DNA from: Microbacterium testaceum
GTDB taxonomy: Bacteria > Actinomycetota > Actinomycetes > Actinomycetales > Microbacteriaceae
Direction of reading: 5' to 3'
Length of the DNA stretch: 64,000 nucleotides
Assembly: GCF_029761935.1 (NCBI RefSeq)
Contig: NZ_CP121699.1
Span: 3,162,001 to 3,226,000, forward strand
Below are positions 55,211-62,847 of this stretch, piece by piece. A program made the translations under genes and the position numbers. The number at the start of each line of letters is the position of its first letter. Within the stretch, counting starts at the first letter, position 1. Under the pieces are notes generated by a model that ran no database searches, had not been told where the DNA came from, and saw nothing but the letters and a program-made list of their open reading frames with translations.

Positions 55211-55790
55211 GCAGCCCGTCGATGAGCGTCTGATCGGCGCCCACGACCTGGCCCTCGCCGCCCTTCACGAGATCACCCCCGCCAGCACCGTCGGACCCGC
55301 GGCCGGGTACACCGCCGAGGACGACGGGGCGGTTTCGCTGCGGTTCCACACGCGCCTCGCCGGGTACCCGGGATGGTTCTGGACGGTCAGCGTCGCCGTC
55401 GTCGACGACTCTGAACCGACCGTGCTCGAGGTCGAACTGCTGCCCGGTGACGGCGCGCTGCTCGCTCCCGACTGGGTGCCGTGGGCGACGCGACTCGCGG
55501 AGTACCAGGCGGCACAGGCGGCGGCCGCCGTCGACGATGATTCCGACGACGACGACGAGGATGCGGACGACGACGACTCGGATGACGAGGACGACTCCGA
55601 CGACGAGGAGCCGAAGGCGCGCTTCCACGCGGGAGACCTCGACGGCGTCGACATCGACGAGCTGGACGCGACGCACACGGACGATCCGGCCGACGACGAC
55701 GAGGCGGAGGACGACGAATCCGACGACGACGAGTCCGACGACGACGACGAGGATTCCGACGACGACGACGAGCGCGAACGCAGTTACTGA
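55194..55790 (+). CDS. DUF3027 protein with long acidic tail
   Basis: A 198-residue protein. Residues 1-105 are the DUF3027 core (AGYPGWFWTVSVAVVDD, then LLPGDGALLAPDWVPWATRL). The rest is almost all Asp, Glu and Ser, interrupted by a short segment KARFHAGDLDGVDIDELDA, and encoded by GAC/GAT/GAG repeats. Such tails often mimic nucleic acid or bind basic proteins; that is inference. It overlaps the cold-shock gene and ends before a terminator. Confidence 0.85.
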   Translation: MTSKPEQPVDERLIGAHDLALAALHEITPASTVGPAAGYTAEDDGAVSLRFHTRLAGYPGWFWTVSVAVVDDSEPTVLEVELLPGDGALLAPDWVPWATRLAEYQAAQAAAAVDDDSDDDDEDADDDDSDDEDDSDDEEPKARFHAGDLDGVDIDELDATHTDDPADDDEAEDDESDDDESDDDDEDSDDDDERERSY

Positions 55791-55801
55791 ACGTCTTTTA
55801 C

Positions 55802-55839
55802 GATGAAGGCCGCCCCGCTGATGCGGGGCGGCCTTCATC
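55802..55839. terminator. Bidirectional terminator between DUF3027 and serC
   Basis: Perfect 17-base arms around a TGAT loop, between convergent genes ending at 55790 and 55850. Confidence 0.92.
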
Positions 55840-55849
55840 GATCCGGGGC

Positions 55850-56971
55850 TCAGGCCCGCGGCAGGTGCTCGATCGTGTAGTCGATCGCACCGATGAGGCG
55901 ACGCACGTCGTCGGGCTCGATCGACACGAAGGTCGCCACGCGCAGCTGGTTGCGTCCGAGCTTGCGATACGGCTCGGTGTCGACGATCCCGTTCGCGCGG
56001 AGGCTCTTCGCGATCGCCGCCGCGTCGATGCTGTCGTCGAAGTCGACGGTGACGACCACGGGGGAGCGGTCGGCGGGGTCGCTCACGAAGGGGGCGGCCA
56101 CCTCGCTCGCGTCGGCCCACTCGTACAGGGCCGTCGACGACTCCGCCGTCCGGGCGCCCGCCCACGACAGGCCGCCCTTGTCGAGGATCCACCCGAGCTG
56201 CTCGTCGAGCAGGAGGAGCGTCGCGAGGGCGGGGGTGTTGAGCGTCTGCTGCAGTCGCGAGTTGTCGAGCGCGTTCTTCAGGCTGAGGAACTCGGGGATG
56301 TAGCGGTCGGAGGCCGCGATCCGCTCGATCCGCTCGATCGCGGCGGGCGACATGGCCGCGTACCAGAGGCCGCCGTCGGAACCGAGGTTCTTCTGGGGCG
56401 CGAAGTAGTAGACGTCAGCCTGCGTGAGATCGAAGTCGATGCCGCCGGCGGCGCTGGTGGCGTCGATGACGGTGAGTGCGCCGGCGTCGGCGTTCACACG
56501 CTGGACGGGAGCGGACACCCCCGTCGAGGTCTCGTTGTGCGGCCAGGCGTAGACGTCGACGCCGTCGACGGCCTCGGCGATCGAGCGGGTGCCGGGTGCG
56601 GCCTTGCGGACGTCGGGTGCCTGCAACCAGGGAGCCGTGGCGGCCGCGGCGAACTTGCCGCCGAACTCGCCGAAGACGAGGTTCTGGCTGCGCTTCTCGA
56701 TCAGGCCGAAGGCGGCGGCATCCCAGAAGGCTGTCGATCCGCCGTTGCCGAGGATGATCTCGTAGCCCTCGGGCAGGCGGAACAGCTGCGACAGACGCTC
56801 GCGCGTGCTGGCGACGAGGTTCTTCACGGGCGCCTGGCGGTGCGAGGTTCCGAGGATCGAGGCTCCGCGGGTGACGAGGGCCTCGAGCTGCGCGCCGCGC
56901 ACCTTCGAAGGGCCGCACCCGAAGCGACCGTCGGCGGGCAGGAGATCGGTGGGCAGTTCCACGTGCGACAT
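55850..56971 (-). CDS. serC: Phosphoserine aminotransferase
   Basis: A 373-residue class V PLP enzyme that forms 3-phosphoserine in serine synthesis. The PLP lysine is in YYFAPQKNLGSDGG near residue 190; GCGPSKVRGAQ near the N-terminus and SHRQAPVKNLV near 42 bind substrate. TAGAAT ends eight bases upstream of ATG 56971. It is divergent from the metal regulator gene. Confidence 0.95.
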   Translation of the reverse strand: MSHVELPTDLLPADGRFGCGPSKVRGAQLEALVTRGASILGTSHRQAPVKNLVASTRERLSQLFRLPEGYEIILGNGGSTAFWDAAAFGLIEKRSQNLVFGEFGGKFAAAATAPWLQAPDVRKAAPGTRSIAEAVDGVDVYAWPHNETSTGVSAPVQRVNADAGALTVIDATSAAGGIDFDLTQADVYYFAPQKNLGSDGGLWYAAMSPAAIERIERIAASDRYIPEFLSLKNALDNSRLQQTLNTPALATLLLLDEQLGWILDKGGLSWAGARTAESSTALYEWADASEVAAPFVSDPADRSPVVVTVDFDDSIDAAAIAKSLRANGIVDTEPYRKLGRNQLRVATFVSIEPDDVRRLIGAIDYTIEHLPRA

Positions 56972-57070
56972 GGGACCGATTCTAGGGTCACCCCCGGATG
57001 GGCCCCGTCCTCATGTCGGAGGGGGTCGGTAGGCTGGGATGACTTGCCGCGCGACATCGAGGACACCTGA

Positions 57071-57769
57071 ATGACCGATCTGATCGACACCACCGAGATG
57101 TACCTGCGCACGATCCTCGAGCTCGAAGAAGAGAAGATCGTGCCGCTGCGCGCGCGGATCTCCGAGCGCCTGGGGCACTCGGGTCCGACCGTCTCCCAGA
57201 CCGTGGGACGAATGGAGCGCGATGGTCTCGTCGTGGTCTCCGAAGATCGTCGCCTCGAGCTGACCGACGACGGTCGGCAGAAGGCCGTCGACGTGATGCG
57301 CAAGCACCGGCTCGCCGAGCGCCTGCTGAGCGACGTCATCGGTCTCGACTGGGCGTACGTGCACGATGAGGCCTGCCGCTGGGAGCACGTTATGAGCGAG
57401 CAGGTGGAGCGTCGCCTCGTCGAACTGCTCGGCCACCCCACCGAGTCGCCGTACGGCAATCCGATCCCCGGTCTCGACCAGCTCGGCGACGCCAACAGCG
57501 TCACCTTCGACGACGGCGTGGTCGGCCTCGTCCGCAAGCTCACCGATGCGGGCGGCCCCGTCTCGGGCACGGTCCGCCGCCTCGCCGAGCCCGCGCAGGT
57601 CGACCCCGAACTGCTGCAGCAGCTCAAGGCCGCGGGAGTGCTCCCCGGTGCTCACGGCGACTACCGCTTCAACGAGGGCTACGTGCTCGTGCAGATGGAC
57701 GGCGTCGATGAGGGACTCGAGCTGCCCGTCGAGGTCGCCTCGCACATCTTCCTCGTCGCCGAGGACTGA
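57071..57769 (+). CDS. DtxR/IdeR-type metal-dependent regulator
   Basis: A 232-residue repressor. Winged helix (SERLGHSGPTVSQTVGRMER) near residue 30-50; metal-binding and dimerisation domain with HRLAERLLSDVIGLDW near 80 and HDEACRWEHVMS near 100, giving the Met, Cys, Glu and His ligands of IdeR; an SH3-like C-terminal domain follows. Ligand set fits iron rather than manganese control. TAGGCT at about 57028 implies a 35-base leader. Divergent from serC. Confidence 0.9.
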   Translation: MTDLIDTTEMYLRTILELEEEKIVPLRARISERLGHSGPTVSQTVGRMERDGLVVVSEDRRLELTDDGRQKAVDVMRKHRLAERLLSDVIGLDWAYVHDEACRWEHVMSEQVERRLVELLGHPTESPYGNPIPGLDQLGDANSVTFDDGVVGLVRKLTDAGGPVSGTVRRLAEPAQVDPELLQQLKAAGVLPGAHGDYRFNEGYVLVQMDGVDEGLELPVEVASHIFLVAED

Positions 57770-57815
57770 GCGCGGCCGCGTTCGACGGTGCCGGGCCGAG
57801 CATCGCCTGGGAGCG

Positions 57816-57842
57816 GTTACTGAAGCGTGACATGTTCGTTAT
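57816..57842 (+). promoter_or_regulatory. Three-copy MtrA-like repeat upstream of the M23 gene
   Basis: GTTAC, six bases, GTGAC, six bases, GTTAT: three GTNAC-type half-sites with an exact 11-bp period. MtrA of actinobacteria is reported to bind paired GTNAC-like repeats near wall-hydrolase genes. The array ends eight bases before a -10 hexamer (TAGCCT, 57850-57855) and covers the -35 position. Confidence 0.6.
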
Positions 57843-58008
57843 CTTCGGGTAGCCTCAGAAAGTCCACAGGCGAGAAGCCCGCCGTCGGACCCCTCGCGGT
57901 TTGCCTCATCGGCTCGTCGTCCGCGCAGGGCCCAGCCCGCACATCGTGCCCCACATTCGAGTGCTGACGAGCCAGCGTCCCCGAAGACGCAGAGGCGCCG
58001 GAGGAACT

Positions 58009-58929
58009 TTGGCTGAACACAACGAGCCCGCAGCGGACCTACCCGAAGGTGCCGCGACGGGACCCACCCGCAAGGGCGCGCGCGCCGCGGTGACCCGCCC
58101 GACCGGTCGCGCCCTGCAGATCACGGCCCCCGCGACCGCACCCGTCGCACGCACCGCTCCCGCTCGTAGCGCCTCGTCGCCGCGTCGCGTCGGCAAGCCG
58201 TTGCGCAGCGCCGTCATCCTGTCGATGGTCGCCGGGCTCGTCGCCACGGTCGCCATCCCCGCGTACGCGGCGACCATGCCGGCCGCCGAGACCATGACGC
58301 TCCAGCAGATGTCGGCCGCCGACAACCAGTCGCTCGTCGTGGCCTCGGACGCCACCGCCGAGACCCTCGACCGCAGCAGCTACTCCGCCACGACCGCCGA
58401 CGAGATCCAGAAGAAGAAGGATCAAGAAGCCGCCGCGGCTGCCGCCGCGGAGCGCGCGCGTCAGCTGGCCGCCAACGCCACGAAGGCGTCGACGTCGGTG
58501 AGCTCGATCGACCTCAACATGACCGCACCCGGATCGGGTGAGGTGCGCTGGCCGCTGACGAGCTACACGCTCGGCCGTGGCCTGTGGGACTCCGGTTACC
58601 ACCAGGGAGTCGACCTCCTCGCCCCCGGCGGACAGCCCATCTTCGCGGCGGCCGGCGGAGTCGTCAGCGTCTCGCAGGAGAGCTACGGCGGCTACGGTGT
58701 CGCGATCGTGATCGAACACGTGATCAACGGTCAGAAGGTCTCGACCACGTACGGTCACATGACGTACGGCAGCCGTCAGGTGCAGGCCGGACAGACCGTC
58801 GCCCCGGGTCAGCTCATCGGCCTGGTCGGCTCGACGGGCAGCTCGACCGCCAACCACCTCCACTTCGAGGTGCACATCAACGGCTCGGTCGTCGATCCTT
58901 ACGCCTGGCTGCAGCAGAACGCCGGCTGA
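58009..58929 (+). CDS. Secreted or membrane-anchored M23 peptidase
   Basis: A 306-residue protein with a proline/arginine/threonine-rich N-terminus, a hydrophobic segment near residue 65-85 (SAVILSMVAGLVATVAIPAYA) that may be a signal or anchor, an Ala/Lys-rich helical linker, and a C-terminal LytM domain. Zinc residues are in GYHQGVDLLAP and HLHFEVH. It should cleave peptide cross-links in peptidoglycan. TTG 58009 follows GGAGGAAC. The 5' leader is about 147 bases. A terminator follows. Confidence 0.9.
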   Translation: MAEHNEPAADLPEGAATGPTRKGARAAVTRPTGRALQITAPATAPVARTAPARSASSPRRVGKPLRSAVILSMVAGLVATVAIPAYAATMPAAETMTLQQMSAADNQSLVVASDATAETLDRSSYSATTADEIQKKKDQEAAAAAAAERARQLAANATKASTSVSSIDLNMTAPGSGEVRWPLTSYTLGRGLWDSGYHQGVDLLAPGGQPIFAAAGGVVSVSQESYGGYGVAIVIEHVINGQKVSTTYGHMTYGSRQVQAGQTVAPGQLIGLVGSTGSSTANHLHFEVHINGSVVDPYAWLQQNAG

Positions 58930-58942
58930 TATTCCACACGAG

Positions 58943-58979
58943 GCGGCGTGCCGGAGGACATCGTTCTCCGACACGCCGC
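58943..58979 (+). terminator. Terminator after the M23 gene
   Basis: Fourteen-base arms with one mismatch and a nine-base loop, followed by TTCTTGTTT. Confidence 0.85.
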
Positions 58980-59059
58980 TTCTTGTTTCCCTCCGCGGCC
59001 GACCCCGGGCGTGTCGCAGTGGGTTAGCCTGTCAGCGACGTCGGAAGAACCGAAGGGAC

Positions 59060-59179
59060 ATGCCGATGAACACCAGTCCGCGCATCCGCACCATGGATGC
59101 GCTCGGGCTGCTCGTTCTTCGGCATCGTGTGTTCGGATGCCGCGGTTTCACCGTGACCTCCCAGGCGCTGTCTGCCTAG
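59060..59179 (+). CDS. 39-residue ORF in a tiny transcription unit
   Basis: ATG 59060, after GAAGGGA, encodes MPMNTSPRIRTMDALGLLVL and then RHRVFGCRGFTVTSQALSA. TAGCCT (59025-59030) is a likely -10, giving a transcript of about 155 bases that stops at the terminator overlapping the last codons. It could be a real microprotein, a regulatory leader, or a small RNA. No known family. Confidence 0.5.
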   Translation: MPMNTSPRIRTMDALGLLVLRHRVFGCRGFTVTSQALSA

Positions 59180-59188
59180 ACAGCGCCT
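59163..59188 (+). terminator. Strong T-tailed terminator overlapping the small ORF end
   Basis: Eleven-base perfect arms (AGGCGCTGTCT / AGACAGCGCCT) with a GCCT loop, followed by TTTTC. Its T-run is among the strongest in the window. It lies 80 bases before the HNH gene and could also act as an attenuator. Confidence 0.9.
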
Positions 59189-59267
59189 TTTTCATACCCT
59201 TTCGCACCTTCCGTCGTCGCGAGTCGAACATCCGAGAAGCCGTCTCGGCCATTCGAGAGGACGAGAA

Positions 59268-59765
59268 ATGCGCACACTGGTGCTGAACGCGGGCTACGAG
59301 CCCCTCGCGGTCGTGTCGTTCAAGCGAGCCCTCGTGCTCGTGATGAACGACAAGGCCACCGTCGTCGAGAGCATCGACGAAGACCCGGTCTGGGCCGCCC
59401 ACGGAACCTATGATCGCCCGGCGGTGATCATCCTGACCCGTTACGTGCGGGTTCCGGGGGCCCGCCAGGTGCCGGTCACCCGTCGAGGGGTCCTGCGCCG
59501 CGACGCCCACCGTTGCGGATACTGCGGCAAGGCCGCGTCGACGATCGATCACGTGCTGCCCCGTTCGCGCGGCGGCAAGGACACGTGGGAGAACCTCGTG
59601 GCGTGCTGCCTGCTGTGCAACAACGTCAAGGGCGATCGCACTCCTCAGGAGATGCGGTGGGAGCTGCGGCTCGTCCCGGCGCCTCCGAGGGGATCGTCGT
59701 GGACGGTGCGCGGTGTGGACAAGAGCGACCCGCGGTGGGAGCCGTACCTGGCGTTGGCCGCGTGA
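59268..59765 (+). CDS. HNH endonuclease-fold protein
   Basis: A 165-residue protein. An N-terminal ALVLVMNDKATVVE segment, then the HNH motif HRCGYCGKAASTIDHVLPRS with NLVACCLLCNNVKGDRTP, giving two CxxC zinc pairs. This short actinobacterial HNH type is often core, unlike phage HNHs; its target is unknown. AGAGGACGAGAA precedes ATG 59268. Confidence 0.88.
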   Translation: MRTLVLNAGYEPLAVVSFKRALVLVMNDKATVVESIDEDPVWAAHGTYDRPAVIILTRYVRVPGARQVPVTRRGVLRRDAHRCGYCGKAASTIDHVLPRSRGGKDTWENLVACCLLCNNVKGDRTPQEMRWELRLVPAPPRGSSWTVRGVDKSDPRWEPYLALAA

Positions 59766-59832
59766 GACCGGCATCCGGGATCCTTCTGCGCACGTGTGGT
59801 GGGTGAGGCGTTCCGGGTGATGGGATGGGGGC

Positions 59833-60390
59833 ATGACTCGTGCTCTTCTCGTCATCGACATGCAGCGGGGTTTCGACGACCTCTCGTTCTGGGGTCCGAC
59901 CGCGAATCCGGATTGCGAGGCGCATGTCGCGGCGCTGATCGATGCGTGGCGTCGTGACGACGAGCCGATCGTCGTGGTACGCCATGAGTCGGCGTCCGTC
60001 GGTTCCCCCCTTCACCCGGATGCCGAGGGCAACGGGCTCGTCGACGCGGTCGCCGCTGCTCCCGCCGCTCTCGTCGTCTCGAAGAGCGTCAACTCGGCGT
60101 TCTACGGAGATCCCGATCTGAATGTGTGGTTGCACGAGCGCGGCATCCGGGAACTGGTGATCTGCGGCATCCAGACGAACATGTGCGTCGAGACGACGGC
60201 GCGGATGGCGGGCAACCTCGGCTACGACGTGACGGTCGTCCTGGATGCCACGCGCACCTTCGACCTGACCGGGGAGGTCGCGGGGCTCGGTACCGTCACC
60301 CGCACGGCGGCGGAGCTCATGGCGAACACCGCCATCGTGCTGCAGCAGGGGGGATTCGCGCGGATCGCGGCGACGGCCGATCTGGTCTGA
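59833..60390 (+). CDS. Isochorismatase-like cysteine hydrolase
   Basis: A 185-residue hydrolase. The catalytic Asp is in LLVIDMQRGFDD, the Lys in VVSKSVNSAFYG near residue 82, and the Cys in GIQTNMCVETTARMAGNLGY near 118. Substrates in this family include isochorismate, nicotinamide and other amides. ATG 59833 after GATGGGGGC. Runs on its own ahead of the SOS cassette. Confidence 0.9.
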   Translation: MTRALLVIDMQRGFDDLSFWGPTANPDCEAHVAALIDAWRRDDEPIVVVRHESASVGSPLHPDAEGNGLVDAVAAAPAALVVSKSVNSAFYGDPDLNVWLHERGIRELVICGIQTNMCVETTARMAGNLGYDVTVVLDATRTFDLTGEVAGLGTVTRTAAELMANTAIVLQQGGFARIAATADLV

Positions 60391-60508
60391 GCGGGGCTGT
60401 CACCGGCGGGACGCGGGGGAGCCGGTGTGCTGATCCGGTCGCGCGATCGGGGCTGTCCGCCCAATGTCGGAGGTCGATCGTATCTTCGACCCACAGGGAT
60501 TGAGGTCA

Positions 60509-60524
60509 TCGAACAGATGTTCTA
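60509..60524 (+). promoter_or_regulatory. LexA (SOS) box of the imuA operon
   Basis: TCGAAC, AGAT, GTTCTA: matches the actinobacterial SOS box TCGAAC-N4-GTTCGA with one mismatch. Its end overlaps the -10 TAACCT (60523-60528), so LexA would block polymerase directly. Confidence 0.88.
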
Positions 60525-60534
60525 ACCTGTGGGA

Positions 60535-61263
60535 GTGAGGGCGATCGTGAGAGACCAGGTACAGGACGTACCCGACATCCATGCGCTGCGCGATCGCCTC
60601 GAGCGCATGCAGGGGCGGCGCATGGACGCACCGGTCCTGCCGACGCATCCGGCTTTCTCTTCGCTGCTGCCCGGTGGGGGATTGCGGTCGGGGTCGGCAT
60701 ACGCGCTGGCCCGCTCGGCGTCTCTTCTGCTGGCGCTCATGGCGCGACCCTCGCAGGACGGCGCGTGGTGCGGGGTGATCGGCATGCCCGAGCTCGGAGT
60801 CGAGGCCGCCGAGAAGTACGGTCTCGACCTCGATCGACTCGTGTTCATCCCCGACCCGGGTCCCCGATGGCTCGCCGTGACGGCGACGATCTCCGAAGTG
60901 CTACCCGTGGTGGCGGTGCGCCCTCCCTCGGGGTCGACGGCCGCCCGCGGAGGTGCCGAGACCACGAGACTGGCCGCGCGGCTCCGCGATCGCGGTTCGG
61001 TCCTGCTCGTGCAGGGAGCCTGGCCCCAGGCCGAGGCGGTGATCGATGTCGCCGATCCGCGGTGGTCAGGGCTCGGCCACGGACACGGGTACCTCGCCGG
61101 GCGTGAGCTGACCGTGTCCGTGACCAGCCGACGCTCGCCGAACGCCCGACGCGCGCGCATGCTGCTGCCCGCCGCAGACGGGACGATCGAGCTGCTGGGT
61201 GCTCCGGCGGAGCGACTGGTTCCGCGCGAGCGCGATGCCTTCCCGGTGCGGGCGGTGGGATGA
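60535..61263 (+). CDS. imuA: ImuA-like mutasome protein
   Basis: A 242-residue RecA-fold-like protein lacking a clear Walker A. LPGGGLRSGSAYALARSAS near residue 45 aligns with the nucleotide-binding strand region, but the P-loop Lys is missing. With ImuB and DnaE2 it supports SOS mutagenesis. Start at GTG 60535: TAACCT ends seven bases upstream, supporting leaderless expression. An in-frame GTG at 60529 is less likely. Overlaps imuB by four bases (ATGA). Confidence 0.88.
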   Translation: MRAIVRDQVQDVPDIHALRDRLERMQGRRMDAPVLPTHPAFSSLLPGGGLRSGSAYALARSASLLLALMARPSQDGAWCGVIGMPELGVEAAEKYGLDLDRLVFIPDPGPRWLAVTATISEVLPVVAVRPPSGSTAARGGAETTRLAARLRDRGSVLLVQGAWPQAEAVIDVADPRWSGLGHGHGYLAGRELTVSVTSRRSPNARRARMLLPAADGTIELLGAPAERLVPRERDAFPVRAVG

Positions 61264-62807
61264 TGCAGGCCCCCACGCGCAGCCTCGTGCTGTGGTTCCC
61301 CGACTGGCCCATCACGGCGTTCTCGAACGAGGCGGTGAGCCCTCCCCGGCCGGATGCCGCGGTGGCGGTGTTCTCCCACAATGTCGTCGTCGCCTGCTCG
61401 TGGGCCGCCCGGGCGCAGGGCGTGCGCCGCGGACAGAAGCGCCGTGATGCGCAGGCGCTGTGCCCGGGACTGCAGGTGGTGCCGGCCGATCCCGTGCGAG
61501 ATGCACGAGCATTCGCCCCGGTCGTCGCCCGGATCGAGGAGCGCGCTCCCGGCGTTCAGGTCGTCCGGCCCGGTCTCTGTGCCCTCCGCGCACGAGGACC
61601 GGCGCGCTATTACGGCGGTGAGGTCGAGGCTGCGCGCATGCTGATCCGGCAGCTCGACGACGACGGGTTCGGGGGCGTGCGCGCGAGTGTCGCCGACGGG
61701 GTGTTCACCGCGGAGCAGGCGGCTCGGACGGCACCTGATGACGACCCCGTCCGCATCGTCGAGCCCGGTGGGGCCGGGGCCTTCCTCGCGCCCCTGTCGA
61801 TCGCGACTCTCGACGACGCCGAGTTCGGCAGCCTGCTGTCTCGACTGGGAGTGCACACCCTGGGCGAACTGGCGGGACTCCAGGTCGAGCGGGTGCGGGA
61901 ACGGTTCGGCGAGAGGGGGGTTCGCCTGCACGCCCTCGCCGGGGGACTCGATTCGCAGCCGGTCCAGCCACGGACGCCCCCTCCCGAGTTGCACCGCGAC
62001 GTCGCCTTCGAACCGCCTCTCGAGCTCGCCGACCAGGTCGCCTTCGGCATGCGTGTCGCCGCCGAGGAGTTCATCGCCCAGCTCGGCGTGCACGATCTGG
62101 TGTGCACCGAGCTGCGCGTCGTGCTCTCGGGTGAACGAGGAGAACGCAGTGAGCGCGTGTGGCTGCACCCCGGTTCGTTCGACGCCGCCGGGGTGGTCGA
62201 CCGCGTGCGCTGGCAGCTCGCCGAAGACGCGCAGGGCATCTTCGGTAGCGGGGTCGCGGGGGTGCACATCGAGCCGGAGGCCGTCGACGCCGCAGCGCAC
62301 CACGCCAAGGGGCTGTTCGGGGCCGGACCCGACGAGCGGGTGCATCACGCTCTCTCTCGCGTCCAGGCGATGCTCGGCCACCGCGGCGTGGTCACCCCCA
62401 CGATCGGTGGCGGACGCTGGCTCGCCGAGCGTCAGGTGCTCGTGCCGTGGGGTGATCGGGCGATCACCGAGAAGGTGCGGACGCGGCCGTGGCCGGGCAG
62501 CCTCCCCGACCCTCTGCCCGCCACCGTCTATCCGGAGCCGCGTCTGGTGGGGGTCACCGACATCGCCGGTGCGCCGGTCACGGTGGGCGAACGCGACGTG
62601 CTGAGCGCTCCGCCGGCCGTCCTCGAGACCGCCGGGCAGCGACGCCGCATCAGCGAGTGGGCGGGTCCGTGGCCGATCAGCGAGCGGGGGTGGGATGCCC
62701 TGCGGGCGCGCAAGGCTCACCGGTTCCAGGTGGTCGACACCGATGGCGGTGCCTGGTTGCTGGTGGTCGAAGAGGGCGAGTGGAGAGCAGAGGGACGCTA
62801 TGACTGA
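61260..62807 (+). CDS. imuB: ImuB, Y-family polymerase-like protein
   Basis: A 515-residue polymerase-like protein. The N-terminal palm-like region begins SLVLWFPDWPITAF, where catalytic polymerases have acidic DxD residues; here they are absent. An HhH-like region (LGVHTLGELAGLQVERVRERF) and little-finger/C-terminal domain follow. ImuB is believed to recruit DnaE2 and ImuA through the beta clamp. Coupled to imuA, followed by a 15-codon overlapping frame and dnaE2. Confidence 0.92.
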   Translation: MMQAPTRSLVLWFPDWPITAFSNEAVSPPRPDAAVAVFSHNVVVACSWAARAQGVRRGQKRRDAQALCPGLQVVPADPVRDARAFAPVVARIEERAPGVQVVRPGLCALRARGPARYYGGEVEAARMLIRQLDDDGFGGVRASVADGVFTAEQAARTAPDDDPVRIVEPGGAGAFLAPLSIATLDDAEFGSLLSRLGVHTLGELAGLQVERVRERFGERGVRLHALAGGLDSQPVQPRTPPPELHRDVAFEPPLELADQVAFGMRVAAEEFIAQLGVHDLVCTELRVVLSGERGERSERVWLHPGSFDAAGVVDRVRWQLAEDAQGIFGSGVAGVHIEPEAVDAAAHHAKGLFGAGPDERVHHALSRVQAMLGHRGVVTPTIGGGRWLAERQVLVPWGDRAITEKVRTRPWPGSLPDPLPATVYPEPRLVGVTDIAGAPVTVGERDVLSAPPAVLETAGQRRRISEWAGPWPISERGWDALRARKAHRFQVVDTDGGAWLLVVEEGEWRAEGRYD

Positions 62808-62847
62808 GGCTCCGCGCACCCCCGGTCCGCAGAAGGGGTCGCGCTGA
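62800..62847 (+). CDS. Fifteen-codon frame linking imuB and dnaE2
   Basis: ATG 62800 overlaps the imuB stop and encodes MTEAPRTPGPQKGSR; its TGA shares the A of the dnaE2 ATG (TGATG). This could carry ribosomes from imuB to dnaE2. It may be a coupling device with no functional peptide. Confidence 0.4.
   Translation: MTEAPRTPGPQKGSR

Noticed and set aside
57856..58008. c-di-AMP (ydaO) riboswitch before the M23 peptidase
   Set aside because: Position is typical, but I could not find the conserved core elements by eye.
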